Source: Microbacterium saperdae (GTDB lineage: Bacteria > Actinomycetota > Actinomycetes > Actinomycetales > Microbacteriaceae). Taken from it: a stretch of 64,000 bases of DNA. Under the pieces are notes generated by a model. The model did not search any database and was not told the origin of the DNA. It was given only the letters and a program-made list of their open reading frames with translations. Made by a program: the position numbers and the translations under genes. This document shows, one piece after another, positions 49,450-58,247 of the stretch (position 1 is the first letter of the stretch; each line of letters starts with the position of its first letter). The stretch lies in the NCBI RefSeq assembly GCF_006716345.1, contig NZ_VFOX01000001.1:434001-498000 (forward strand). The letters are read 5' to 3'.

Positions 49450-50538
49450 ATGGGCACGCTGCTGATCAGACCACCCGGCCACCACAGGGATGTCGCACTG
49501 CGCCCCGCCGCCACCGCGATGGTGTGGATCGGCGAGGGGCATCCGCACGAGATGATCGCGGTCCCCGGTGTCTCCCTCGGTGATGCCGACGTGCTGGTCG
49601 CGGTGGAGATGTCGACGATCTGCGGATCCGATGTGCACACCGTGCAGGGCCGACGTTCCGCACCGACACCGCTGGTACTCGGTCATGAGAGCGTTGGGCG
49701 GGTGATCGCGATCGGCGACGACGGCGCGCTCGCCGTCGACGGCACGCCGCTGCGCATCGGGGACCGCGTGGTGTGGTCGGTGACCGTCTCCTGCGCGCGC
49801 TGCGACCGGTGCCTGCGAGGACTCCCGCAGAAGTGTCGGGACCTCGGCAAGTACGGCCACGACCGCATCGGCGTGCACGGCGACCTCACTGGGGCGTTCG
49901 GCAGCCACGTGCAGCTGCGGGCGGGGACCGCGATCGTGCGGGTGCCGGAAGCGCTGCCTGCTGCCGTGCTCGCCCCGGCCGGGTGCGCGACCGCGACCGC
50001 CTGGGCTGCGGTCGCCAGGGCGGCGCAGGGCAGGGACCTCGAGGGAGTGACCGTGCGGATCCACGGCGCCGGGCTGGTCGGCCTCTCGGCGGCGGCGATC
50101 GCCGCGGATCAGGGGGCGCTGGTCGAGGTGCTCGACCCGAATCCCGAACGCCGCGCGCTCGCCGCACGGTTCGGCGCGACGGCTCTCGACCGGGAACCGG
50201 ATGTCGTGATCGAAGCTTCGGGTCATGCTGTGGCAGAAGCGCTCGCCGGCGTCACGGTCGGCGGCATCGTGGTGCTGGTCGGCAGCGTCTTCCCGGCCGA
50301 TCCGGTGCCGCTGGATGCCGAGAGCATCGTGCGTCGTCTGGTGACGGTCGCGGGTGTCCACAACTACACCGGGGCCGAGCTGGCCGCGGCGGTCGGATTC
50401 CTCGCCGGACGCGGCCGCGCCTATCCGTTCGCTGATGCGGTGGGAGCGGTGCGGGCCCTGGCCGAGATCGATGAGGCACTCCTCGCCGCGGCGGCACCGG
50501 GGGCACCCCTGCGGATCGCGCTCGTCCCCGGTCGTTGA
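49450..50538 (+). CDS. Phosphonate-associated zinc alcohol dehydrogenase (TIGR03366/HpnZ-like), 362 aa
   Basis: Medium-chain dehydrogenase. The catalytic zinc cysteine is in TICGSDVHTVQGRR with GHESVGRV following; the structural zinc cysteines are CARCDRCLRGLPQKC. The NAD domain begins VRIHGAGLVGLSAAAIAADQG. Members of this subfamily cluster with phosphonate genes. It could oxidise a hydroxyalkylphosphonate to phosphonoacetaldehyde, or handle the aldehyde product. Starts 13 bp after the HAD gene and is the last gene of the phosphonate operon; a 180-bp gap follows. Confidence 0.9.
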   Translation: MGTLLIRPPGHHRDVALRPAATAMVWIGEGHPHEMIAVPGVSLGDADVLVAVEMSTICGSDVHTVQGRRSAPTPLVLGHESVGRVIAIGDDGALAVDGTPLRIGDRVVWSVTVSCARCDRCLRGLPQKCRDLGKYGHDRIGVHGDLTGAFGSHVQLRAGTAIVRVPEALPAAVLAPAGCATATAWAAVARAAQGRDLEGVTVRIHGAGLVGLSAAAIAADQGALVEVLDPNPERRALAARFGATALDREPDVVIEASGHAVAEALAGVTVGGIVVLVGSVFPADPVPLDAESIVRRLVTVAGVHNYTGAELAAAVGFLAGRGRAYPFADAVGAVRALAEIDEALLAAAAPGAPLRIALVPGR

Positions 50539-50718
50539 GCGCGGGCGTTCTCCGACGTCGGCAGAGCCGCGATATGGTCGCATCGACCCGGAAGTCGCGG
50601 TCGGCTGTGTGTGGTTGTCACATATCCCTCCGGCAGCCGCGCTGAGAAGCTGGGCGGACGGCCGTACCCGCCGCTCCACCGTCGACGCCGGAGCGCGCGT
50701 CGCAGAAGGGACCACACG

Positions 50719-51984
50719 ATGATCGACGACGAGCTCCGCGCACGACTGGAATCTCTCGGAGGACTGGATGCCGGTCCCGGCTCCCTGGCCGGGGTGGTCG
50801 TGATCGACGTGACTCGTGTCGTCGCCGGCCCGTACTGCTCCATGATCCTCGCCGACCTCGGCGCCACCGTGATCAAGGTCGAGCATCCGGACGACCCCGA
50901 CTACACGCGCACCTTCCCGCCGATGCTGGAACGGGATGGTGCCGATGCCTTCAGCGGCTTCTTCGCCCAGTACAACCGCAACAAGCTCGGCGTCACGCTG
51001 AACCTGCGCCATCCGGAGGGCAAGGTCGCTCTGGAGCGGCTGGTCGCGCAGGCCGACGTGCTGGTCGAGAACTTCCGCCCCGGCACGATGGATCGCCTCG
51101 GGCTGGGCCATGAGCGGCTGCGCGAGGTCAATCCGCGTCTCGTCTACGCGGCGCTCAGCGGTTACGGCCAGTCCGGTCCCTATCGCGGCCGCCCCGCCTA
51201 CGACAACAGCGCGCAGGCCACCGGCGGCCTCTGGTCGATGAACGGCCCGGCGGGGGGCCCGCCCACCCGCGTCGGCACGATCATCGGCGACCTCGCCGCG
51301 AGCCTGTACGGCGTCATCGGGGTGCTCGCCGCGGTGCGGCATGCCGAGCGCACCGGCGAGGGTCAGCTCGTCGACGTGTCCCAGCAGGACTCCGTGCTCA
51401 CCCTCACCGAGAACGCCGTCGTCTCGTACACGACCGAGGGGATCGTGCCGGAGCCTCTGGGCAACCAGCATCCGTTCGTGCGCCCCTACGAGCTGTTCGC
51501 GTGCCAGGACGGGTTCGTCTTCTTCGGGGGCTACACCGACAAGTTCTGGAAGATCTCCTGCGAGATCTTCGGCGCCCCCGGCGAGTTCGACGACAATCCC
51601 GACCTGCAGACGATGGGTGCGCGGTTCGACGACGCCGTCTATGCGGAACGGGTCAAGCCCATGGTCGAGCGCTGGTTCTCCGGCCGCACCAAGGCGGAGC
51701 TCGAGGCGCTCGCGGGAGATCTCGTGCCGTTGAGCGGGGTCAAGGACATCGCCGAGGTGGTGGCCGACCCGCAGATCGCGGCGCGCGACATGGTGGTGGA
51801 TGCCGAGTACGCGGGGTACGGGTCGCTGCGCACCTTCGGCTCCCCGGTCAAGCTCGACCGCACGCCGCCACGCGCCCGCGGCATCGCCCCGGACACCGGC
51901 GAGCACACCGCCGCGATCTTCCGCGACCTCCTGGGCTACACGCCCGAGGAGATCGAGGAGCTCCGCGCCGCCGGGACGATCTGA
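50719..51984 (+). CDS. CaiB/BaiF family III CoA-transferase, 421 aa
   Basis: CoA-transferase moving CoA between acyl groups through an aspartyl anhydride. Hallmarks: GVVVIDVTRVVAGPYCSMILADLGATVIKVEHP at the N-terminus, NLRHPEGKVALERLVAQADVLVENFRPGTMDRLGLG, and the catalytic aspartate in RGRPAYDNSAQATGGLWSM. AGAAGGGA precedes ATG 50719. Its stop overlaps the start of an enoyl-CoA hydratase gene (TGATG). The pair likely activates and hydrates a carboxylic acid, but no dehydrogenase or thiolase is adjacent, so the pathway is unknown. Confidence 0.93.
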   Translation: MIDDELRARLESLGGLDAGPGSLAGVVVIDVTRVVAGPYCSMILADLGATVIKVEHPDDPDYTRTFPPMLERDGADAFSGFFAQYNRNKLGVTLNLRHPEGKVALERLVAQADVLVENFRPGTMDRLGLGHERLREVNPRLVYAALSGYGQSGPYRGRPAYDNSAQATGGLWSMNGPAGGPPTRVGTIIGDLAASLYGVIGVLAAVRHAERTGEGQLVDVSQQDSVLTLTENAVVSYTTEGIVPEPLGNQHPFVRPYELFACQDGFVFFGGYTDKFWKISCEIFGAPGEFDDNPDLQTMGARFDDAVYAERVKPMVERWFSGRTKAELEALAGDLVPLSGVKDIAEVVADPQIAARDMVVDAEYAGYGSLRTFGSPVKLDRTPPRARGIAPDTGEHTAAIFRDLLGYTPEEIEELRAAGTI

Positions 51985-52763
51985 TGGGCCGCGTCCGCCT
52001 CGACCGTGACGGCGCGCTCGCCGTCATCACGATCGATCGCCCCGAGAAGCTCAACGCCCTCACCCTCGCGATGTACGAGCAGCTGGGGGAGGCGTTCTCC
52101 GAGGTGCGCGACGACGACCGCATCGGCGCGGCGATCCTCACGGGGGCGGGAGAGCGGGCCTTCTGCGTCGGCGCCGATCTCGGCGAATCGATTCCCGCCC
52201 TCACGGAGGGGCGTTTCGACATCAGCGAGTGGGACGCCGCGCATCAGAAGCACACGACGCTCGACAAGCCGGTGATCGCCGCCGTCAACGGACTGTGCCT
52301 CGGAGGGGGGTTCGAGATCCTGCTCTCGACCGACATCCGGCTCGCATCGGAGGACGCGCAGTTCGCGCTGCCGGAGACCGGCGTCGGCGTCGTCCCCGCG
52401 GGCGGAACGCTCGTGCGGCTGATCCGTCAGATCCCCTACGCCTGGGCCATGGACCTGATGCTCCGCGGCACGAAGATCGATGCCGCGACGGCTCTGCGCT
52501 ACGGCATCCTCAACCAGGTCGTCCCGGCAGGCGACCTGCAGTCCTCGGCACTCGCCGTGGCCGAGGATCTGCTCTCGCGCAGCCGCACCGCGGTCGCGAC
52601 GATCAAGAGTGCCGTGCGTGCGCTCGCCGACCTCCCCGAGGACGAGGCATTCCGTCAGGAAGCCGTGCTCGGGCAGGCGGCGTTCACGAGCGCGGATGCG
52701 CGTGAGGGCCTCGCCGCGTTCGCCGAGCGCCGTCCCGCCGCATTCCCGTCGCACGAGGCGTAG
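51984..52763 (+). CDS. Enoyl-CoA hydratase/isomerase (crotonase) family protein, 259 aa
   Basis: Crotonase fold. The oxyanion hole is formed by ERAFCVGADLGE and VNGLCLGGGFEILLSTDIRLA. The first catalytic Glu of hydratases aligns near GGFEILLSTD and the second in ALPETGVGVVPAGGT (Glu then Gly-rich loop), so hydratase chemistry is plausible. C-terminal helices (AVATIKSAVRALADLPEDEAFRQE) build the trimer. Cotranscribed with the CoA-transferase upstream. The substrate acyl-CoA cannot be identified from sequence. Confidence 0.92.
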   Translation: MGRVRLDRDGALAVITIDRPEKLNALTLAMYEQLGEAFSEVRDDDRIGAAILTGAGERAFCVGADLGESIPALTEGRFDISEWDAAHQKHTTLDKPVIAAVNGLCLGGGFEILLSTDIRLASEDAQFALPETGVGVVPAGGTLVRLIRQIPYAWAMDLMLRGTKIDAATALRYGILNQVVPAGDLQSSALAVAEDLLSRSRTAVATIKSAVRALADLPEDEAFRQEAVLGQAAFTSADAREGLAAFAERRPAAFPSHEA

Positions 52764-52789
52764 GCCGACGGAAGACCGCCGAGCCCGGC

Positions 52790-53278
52790 TCAGGTCGTGC
52801 GGTCGTCCGCTGCGCTCGCGTCATCGCTGTAGTCGGGACGCGGCGGCTGCAGCTCCTGGTCGTCGTACTCGCCGCCCTTGCGTCCGCCGAACGGGCGTCC
52901 GTGGTCGGCGAACTCCTCGCGGGCGAACACGAAGGTCCAGGGGCCGGCGCTGAACTGCGCTCCGGTGCGCAGCGTCTGCGAATCCTCGCCCTGGTGCGTG
53001 CCGTCCGTGCCGGCGCTCGCGCTCGTGTCGCCTTCGCCGTGCAGCGTCAGCACGTACTCGTCGCGGTCGTCGTGCGTGATGGTCGCGTGCACCGGGTCGG
53101 TGTCGGCGAGCCGCAGCTCGTTCCCCTCGGCGGAACCGATGCGCACGACATCCGCGTCGAGCAGATATTCGGTGCGCTCCTCGTCGCGGGTGATGCGCAG
53201 GCGCGGCTCTCCCGCGCCCCACTCCGCGTGGGTCGTGGTCGGGGTGTATCCCTGTTCGGGTGTCTGCGGGTCGCTCAT
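52790..53278 (-). CDS. FHA-like domain protein, 162 aa
   Basis: Soluble acidic protein. RLRITRDEERTEYLLDADVVRIGSAEGNELRLADTDPVHATITHDDRDEYVLTLHGEGDTSASAG has the forkhead-associated pattern (RIGS, NELRL, HATI), and FSAGPWTFVFARE closes the beta sandwich. FHA domains bind phosphothreonine peptides, so a Ser/Thr-kinase pathway partner is possible. A disordered Asp/Pro-rich tail follows (DDQELQPPRPDYSDD). GAGGAGG lies upstream of ATG 53278. No kinase gene is nearby. Confidence 0.8.
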   Translation of the reverse strand: MSDPQTPEQGYTPTTTHAEWGAGEPRLRITRDEERTEYLLDADVVRIGSAEGNELRLADTDPVHATITHDDRDEYVLTLHGEGDTSASAGTDGTHQGEDSQTLRTGAQFSAGPWTFVFAREEFADHGRPFGGRKGGEYDDQELQPPRPDYSDDASAADDRTT

Positions 53279-53531
53279 CCTCGTGGCCTCCTCGGCTGGT
53301 GGATCACCGACTCTAGGCGCGAACGCCACGAGGATGGAGGGGGTTGACTTCGCGCCACGAGGGCTCCACTGTCGATCGAGTGCAGCGCGCTACCGCGCGG
53401 ACACAGCGCGGGCGCGACGCGCGCGATTCCCCGCGCGTAGTGCAGCAGGGCCCGACAGGACTTACGCTACGCATAAGGGGAAAGTGTCCGACCGGCCGAA
53501 ACCGCCCTGGCAGAGAAAGAGATCATTCCGC

Positions 53532-53879
53532 ATGGGCAAGTTCATCTACGAAGGCGGCGTGAAGACCGAGATCGAGGATCGCGCTCTCACGCATCTGCAG
53601 CTCGTGATCACGGCAAAGCTCCGCCGCGGTGAGCCGTTCCCGTTCAGCTGGCGCGAAGACGCGAGCGTCGGCGGTGGGCGCACCACGGTGTGGATCCAGC
53701 CGGGAAGCTCGCTGGTGTTCAAGTACTTCGGCAGCCGCCAGCCCTCGATCAACCGTGCCTGGATCGAGGCGCTGGCGTTCACCGCGAACGCCCCCTCCGG
53801 TCTCTACCTCGTGCCCGAGCCGTCCGAGGCGGGTGAAGCGCCGGGAACCGGCGAGACTCCGGTCACGACTCCGCTCTGA
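53532..53879 (+). CDS. Small conserved actinobacterial protein (DUF7882-like), 115 aa
   Basis: A single-domain soluble protein (MGKFIYEGGVKTEIEDRALTH...KYFGSRQPSINRAWIEALAFTANAPSGLYLVPEP). This family is common in Microbacteriaceae and is often mislabelled as an ATP-dependent DNA ligase; nothing in its sequence looks like a ligase active site. Function unknown. AGAAAGAGA lies upstream of ATG 53532, and a near-palindrome CTTACGCTACGCATAAG lies further upstream. The C-terminal 18 residues are a disordered Gly/Thr/Pro tail. Confidence 0.85.
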   Translation: MGKFIYEGGVKTEIEDRALTHLQLVITAKLRRGEPFPFSWREDASVGGGRTTVWIQPGSSLVFKYFGSRQPSINRAWIEALAFTANAPSGLYLVPEPSEAGEAPGTGETPVTTPL

Positions 53880-53997
53880 CCGCGGACCGCCGGTGGCGGG
53901 ACGACACGTCGCGAAGGAGCCGGGAGGCTGTCAACCCCCTGGGCGGTGACGGCGACCTCGTCGAGAGTCGGAGGACACCTCGATCAAGGAGATCCCG

Positions 53998-54882
53998 ATG
54001 ACCGACACCCCCATCGACCCCCGCCACGCACATCGCGAGGACGGATTCCCGGACCAGCAGCAGTCGCAGCCGGGGCTCACCGAGCAGACCAGTCCCACCC
54101 CGGATCACGGCGAATCCAGCTATCGCGGCCATGAGCGGCTGAGCGGTCGTCGCGCGCTGATCACCGGGGGAGACTCGGGCATCGGACGGGCGGTCGCGAT
54201 CGCGTTCGCCCGAGAAGGCGCCGATGTCGCGATCGCGCACATGCCGGAGGAGCAGGGCGACGCCGACCAGACGATCGCGCACATCCGCGACGCCGGCCGA
54301 ACCGGGCTCAGCCTGTCGGGCGACCTCCGCGACGAGGACTTCGCGACCGGCATCGTGGCGCAGACCAGGGCCGCGCTCGGCGGGCTCGACGTCCTCGTGC
54401 TCAACGCCGGCTACCAGCACGACATCGACGGCTTCGGCACGCTGAGGACCGAGGACATGCGCCGGGTCTTCGACACCAACCTCACCGGCCTCGTGCAGAC
54501 CGCCCGTGCCGCCTATCCGGATCTCGCGGCGGGGGCGAGCATCATCGTCACGGCATCCGTCCAGGCCTACAACCCCTCGCCAGGACTCATCGACTACGCC
54601 ATGACGAAGGCCGCGCAGGTGGCCTTCGTGAAGGCCCTCGCCGAAGAGGCAGGTCCTCGGGGCATCCGGGTCAACGCGGTCGCTCCCGGTCCCATCTGGA
54701 CTCCGCTGATCCCGGCCACCGGGTGGGATGCCGAGCGGCTGGCGACCTTCGGACAGGACACGCCGCTCGGGCGTGCGGGCCAACCCGCCGAGCTCGCCGG
54801 TGCGTACGTCTACCTCGCCTCGGATGAATCGATGTACGTCTCCGGCGCGGTGCTCCCGGTGACCGGAGGCAAGCACCTCTGA
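53998..54882 (+). CDS. Short-chain dehydrogenase/reductase (YdaD/YhdF-like), 294 aa
   Basis: SDR with a hydrophilic N-terminal extension of about 45 residues (HREDGFPDQQQSQPGLTEQ) typical of the stress-related YhdF/YdaD group. Cofactor motif is ALITGGDSGIGRAVAIAFA, followed by VLVLNAGYQHD. The catalytic residues are Ser in IIVTASVQAYNPS and the YAMTK Tyr/Lys pair. VAPGPIWTPLIPATG and SGAVLPVTGGKHL complete the fold. AAGGAGATCCCG precedes ATG 53998. Alone in its transcription unit; general-stress or sugar/alcohol oxidoreductase roles are suggested for relatives. Confidence 0.93.
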   Translation: MTDTPIDPRHAHREDGFPDQQQSQPGLTEQTSPTPDHGESSYRGHERLSGRRALITGGDSGIGRAVAIAFAREGADVAIAHMPEEQGDADQTIAHIRDAGRTGLSLSGDLRDEDFATGIVAQTRAALGGLDVLVLNAGYQHDIDGFGTLRTEDMRRVFDTNLTGLVQTARAAYPDLAAGASIIVTASVQAYNPSPGLIDYAMTKAAQVAFVKALAEEAGPRGIRVNAVAPGPIWTPLIPATGWDAERLATFGQDTPLGRAGQPAELAGAYVYLASDESMYVSGAVLPVTGGKHL

Positions 54883-54927
54883 GTGTCGAGTGGACGGGGG
54901 CGGCGCTGATGCCCCACGCTGGAGTAC

Positions 54928-55881
54928 GTGCAGCAGTCAGCGTCGTCCCGTCCTCTCGTCGGCGTCGCTCTCGTCATCGGTTCATGCCTGTCGCTGCCCT
55001 TCGGCGCGGCCGTCGCCGCACAGCTCTTCCCGGTGCTCGGCCCGTGGGGTGTGACCTCGCTGCGCGTCGCGATCGCCGCGCTCCTCCTGCTCGTCATCGT
55101 TCGTCCGCGTCCGCGGCGGTGGACCCGCCAGCAGTGGATCGCGGCCGTGCTCTTCGGCGTCTCGCTCGCCGCGATGAACGGCTTCTTCTACGCGGCGATC
55201 GACCGCATCCCGCTGGGGCCCGCGGTCGCGATCGAGTTCCTCGGACCGCTCGTCCTCGCCGCCGTGCTCACCCGTCGGCTCGCCGACGCCGCGTGGGTCG
55301 GTGTCGCGCTGATCGGGATGGTGCTGCTGGGCGTCGACGGGCTGATCGGCGCGGAGCCGCTCGACCCGCTCGGCGTCGTGTTCATCCTGATCGCCGCCGG
55401 ATTCTGGGCCATGTACATCCGGATGAGCGCGCGGGTGGGATCCCTGATCCCCGGCAGCGGCGGCCTGGCGATGGGACTGCTCGTCGCAGCGCTGCTGCTC
55501 ATGCCGGTGGGGGTGCCCGCCGCGGTCACGGTGTCGGGCGACATGCAACTGCTGCTGCTCGCCGCGGTCACGGCGGTGCTCTCCTCGGTGATCCCGTACA
55601 GCTTCGAGCTCGCTGCGCTGCGCCGCCTGCCGCAGCGCGTGTTCGGGGTGCTGCTCAGCCTAGAGCCGGCTTTCGCGACGCTCGCCGGCTGGCTGATCCT
55701 CGGTCAGAGCGCGACGCCGCTGCGGATGCTCGCGATCGCGCTCGTCGTCGCCGCGAGTGCCGGGGCGACCCTCGGCATCCGACGACGTACGCGCGCGGAT
55801 GCCGAGAAGTCGCCGCAGAAGTCCCCGGACGAGGACGATCCGCCCGCCGTCTTCACCGGGCCGATCCCCCTGCCGGAATGA
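54928..55881 (+). CDS. EamA-family (RhtA-like) transporter, 317 aa
   Basis: Ten predicted membrane helices in two EamA repeats. [37 protein letters not shown] is close to the RhtA threonine/homoserine exporter group, and the second repeat ends [29 protein letters not shown]. Starts with GTG 54928 ([15 protein letters not shown]). A charged C-terminal tail ([13 protein letters not shown]) is cytoplasmic. Efflux of amino acids or related metabolites is likely. Downstream is a strong palindromic region separating it from the convergent YidC gene. Confidence 0.92.
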   Translation: [317 protein letters not shown]

Positions 55882-55896
55882 ATCTTCGTCACCGCT

Positions 55897-55974
55897 CGAC
55901 TCCGGGGCACCTCCGGTCGCACCGACGCACCCTGGATCGCCCCGGAAGGTGCCTGAGTGCGACCGGAGAAGTCG
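55897..55974. terminator. Complex palindromic element between convergent eamA and yidC genes
   Basis: CTCCGGTCGCAC (55911-55922) mirrors GTGCGACCGGAG (55957-55968), while GGCACC (55906-55911) and GGTGCC (55948-55953) form an alternative inner stem and CGAC/GTCG close the ends. It fills the gap exactly up to the YidC stop. Either a repeat element or a two-way terminator. Confidence 0.6.
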
Positions 55975-56742
55975 TCAGGCGGAGACCCGCGCCGGTGTCG
56001 ACACCGGGAGAGGGTAGCGACGACGCAGGATCACCCGCTGCGCGAGGGTCCACACCACCGTGACCGTGAGATACAGCGCGGCGGCCAGTGGCACGAACGC
56101 CGCGAACACCGCGGTCAGGTAGTGCAGCGCGCTCATCATCCGCAGCATCGTCGGCGAGTTGAGTGGTGAATCGCCCTCGACCGGCACCGGACGGAAGACC
56201 CGTCTGGTGACCTCGGCGACCGCGATCATGATCGCCAGCAGCACGCCGAACACGAGGAAGGTCGCAGGAGTCGCGGTACCGCCGAAGATCGCGGAGACCA
56301 GGCTCGTGCCGAGCGGGGCTCCGAGGAGGTCGTGCGTCAGGAGCTCGTTGGGGTGCCCGGCGATCTCGGGACGGATGAACAGCGTGTACAGGATGCCGAC
56401 CACCGGGGCCTGCGCCAGGACGGGGAGCATCCCCGCGAACGGCGAGGTGTTCTCGGCGCGGTAGAGCGCGAGCGTCTCGCGCTGCAGCCGTTCCGGGTTC
56501 TTCTTGTGACGGCGTTGGATCTCACGCAGCTTCGGCGCGAGACGCGCCCTGGTCTGCTCGGCCTTGGCCTGCGAGATGCCGACGGGGATGAGCAGGGCGC
56601 GCACCAGGAGCGTGACGAGGATCACGGCGGCAGCGGATGCGGCGCCGCCGGCGAAGGGTTCGAGCAGGGAGGAGAGCCCGACGAGGGCGCCGTAGGCGGC
56701 GTCCAGGAGGGCAGCGAGGGGTGGGAAGGCGAAGAAGTCCAT
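55975..56742 (-). CDS. YidC/Oxa1-family membrane protein insertase, second-type paralogue, 255 aa
   Basis: Insertase core of about five membrane segments with the cytoplasmic coiled region KAEQTRARLAPKLREIQRRHKKNPERLQRETLALYRAENTSPFAGMLPVLAQAPVVGILYTLF, characteristic of YidC. The hydrophilic-groove arginine lies in VILVTLLVRALLIPVG (Arg near residue 48). It is shorter than main housekeeping YidC proteins and lacks a long C-terminal basic tail. It lies outside an rnpA-rpmH context, so it is probably an accessory copy. A DUF6412-like gene precedes it on the same strand after 63 bp. Confidence 0.9.
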   Translation of the reverse strand: MDFFAFPPLAALLDAAYGALVGLSSLLEPFAGGAASAAAVILVTLLVRALLIPVGISQAKAEQTRARLAPKLREIQRRHKKNPERLQRETLALYRAENTSPFAGMLPVLAQAPVVGILYTLFIRPEIAGHPNELLTHDLLGAPLGTSLVSAIFGGTATPATFLVFGVLLAIMIAVAEVTRRVFRPVPVEGDSPLNSPTMLRMMSALHYLTAVFAAFVPLAAALYLTVTVVWTLAQRVILRRRYPLPVSTPARVSA

Positions 56743-56805
56743 GAGGTGTCCGTTCGAGAGGTCGGGAAGGGTCGGCGAAAGCCGCGCGGTCCCGGTCGGA
56801 ACGGA

Positions 56806-57078
56806 CTACGCGGCGGTCGCGACTCCCGGCGCTCGCGGACGCGGGTGCCCTGCGGCATCCGGATCGCTCTGTGAGAGGAGGGTGGAGACGTCGATGGCGC
56901 GCCAGGGATGCGGCGCGGTGCCGCCCGTGGCCTGGTGCAGGCTCAGCACGAGGGCGAGCGTGAGTGCGGTCACCGCGATGAGGGCGATCGCGAGGCCGAG
57001 AGCGGTGGCATCCGGCACGGAGACCAGGCCGAGCGCAGTGAGGACGATGCTCAGCATCTGTCCGAACCACTCGCTCAT
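56806..57078 (-). CDS. Small membrane protein, DUF6412-like, 90 aa
   Basis: One or two hydrophobic segments (MLSIVLTALGLVSVPDATALGLAIALIAVTALTLALVLSLH) then a Pro/Arg-containing tail beginning HPWRAIDVSTLLSQSDPDAAGHPRPRAPG. The IDVSTLLSQSDPDAAGHxRPRAPG segment is the recognisable DUF6412 feature. GGAGAG precedes ATG 57078. It lies directly upstream of a second YidC gene, and the two may act together at the membrane. No function is known. Confidence 0.8.
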   Translation of the reverse strand: MSEWFGQMLSIVLTALGLVSVPDATALGLAIALIAVTALTLALVLSLHQATGGTAPHPWRAIDVSTLLSQSDPDAAGHPRPRAPGVATAA

Positions 57079-57199
57079 GTGCGCTCTCCCCTCTGCAGCG
57101 AGGGTAGCACCGGGCGCGGGGCACCGGCGTGATCGAGCCCGTCTTGAGAGCGGCGTCACAGTCGGCGCCGGGCTGCGCAGCGCGGCGTAGCCTCGAAGC

Positions 57200-58243
57200 A
57201 TGAGTGATCTGCGTGCGCTGGTCGGCATCGAGCATCCGATCGTCCTCGGCCCCTTCGGAGGCCTGTCCTCCGTGCCGCTGACCGCGGCCGTGAGCGAGGC
57301 CGGCGGCCTGGGCTCCTTCGGGCTCTACGGGTACGACGGAGAGCGGATCCTGCAGACCGGCGCGCAGCTGCGGGCGGCCACCTCGAAGCCCTTCGCGCTC
57401 AACATCTGGCTCCCTCTGGGCGACGAGGTGGTGCCGAACGCACAGCATGCGATCTTCGCCCAGGCGCTGCAGCCGTTCTTCGAGGCGGTCGGGGAGGAGC
57501 TTCCCGCGCGACCGGATGCCTATCTGCCGTCGCTCGACGAGCAGCTCGAGGCGATCTGGGACGTTGCGCCCGCCGTGCTCAGCGTGGTGTTCGGCGTGCC
57601 GTCCGAGGCGCTGATCGAGGAAGCGCATCGCCGCGGCATCACCGTCGTGGGCACAGCGACCACCGTCGCAGAGGCCGTGGCGCTCGCCGAGGGGGGCGTC
57701 GATGCCATCGTCGCGACGGGCTCGGAGGCCGCCGGTCACCGGGTCTCGTTCCTCCGCGCCGCCGAGGAGTCGTTGGTCGGCACCTTCCCTCTCGTGCCGC
57801 AGGTGGTGGACGCGGTCGATGTGCCGGTGATCGCCGCCGGAGGCATCTCCGACCGCCGCGGCGTGGCCGCCGCGTTCGCGCTCGGCGCGCAGGGGGCGCA
57901 GGTCGGCACCGCGTTCCTGGCCACCGCGGAATCCGCGATCAACGATGCGCACCGTGAGGCGATCCGCCGCACGGCGGCCGACGAGACGGTGCTCACCCGG
58001 GCGATGAGCGGACGACTGGCCCGTGGAGCCCGCAACCGCACCGTGCGCGCGATCGAGGCGAGCGGCACGATCGCACCGTTCCCGCTGCAGAACTGGCTCA
58101 CCGGCAGGTTCCGCGCGGCCGCGGGGCAGCAGAACCTCGGTGAGCTGCAGTCGCTGTGGATGGGGCAGGCCGCGCCGCTCGCGCGCTACGGCACGGCGGC
58201 CGAGGCGTTCGCCGAGCTGGTGCAGGGCGTCCCCGCCCGGTGA
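57200..58243 (+). CDS. Nitronate monooxygenase-like FMN oxidoreductase, 347 aa
   Basis: FMN-dependent TIM-barrel of the nitronate monooxygenase/2-nitropropane dioxygenase family: EHPIVLGPFGGLSSVPLTAAVSEAGGLGSFGLYG, FALNIWLP, and GVDAIVATGSEAAGHRVSFLR with the candidate catalytic His. The FMN phosphate site is VPVIAAGGISDRRGVAAAFALGAQGAQVGTAFLAT. Members oxidise nitronates such as propionate-3-nitronate, or act as NAD(P)H:quinone reductases. Single-gene unit, divergent from the DUF6412 gene and convergent with purU. Confidence 0.9.
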   Translation: MSDLRALVGIEHPIVLGPFGGLSSVPLTAAVSEAGGLGSFGLYGYDGERILQTGAQLRAATSKPFALNIWLPLGDEVVPNAQHAIFAQALQPFFEAVGEELPARPDAYLPSLDEQLEAIWDVAPAVLSVVFGVPSEALIEEAHRRGITVVGTATTVAEAVALAEGGVDAIVATGSEAAGHRVSFLRAAEESLVGTFPLVPQVVDAVDVPVIAAGGISDRRGVAAAFALGAQGAQVGTAFLATAESAINDAHREAIRRTAADETVLTRAMSGRLARGARNRTVRAIEASGTIAPFPLQNWLTGRFRAAAGQQNLGELQSLWMGQAAPLARYGTAAEAFAELVQGVPAR

Positions 58244-58247
58244 CGCC

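Noticed and set aside
50608..50632. TGTG...TCACA string resembling a CRP site before the CoA-transferase gene
   Set aside because: The half-site spacing is wrong by one base and symmetry fails beyond four bases. It is likely chance.
53440..53531. Near-palindrome CTTACGCTACGCATAAG as an operator
   Set aside because: Two internal mismatches and no adjacent regulator. It could equally be promoter sequence, so it is mentioned only in the gene entry.
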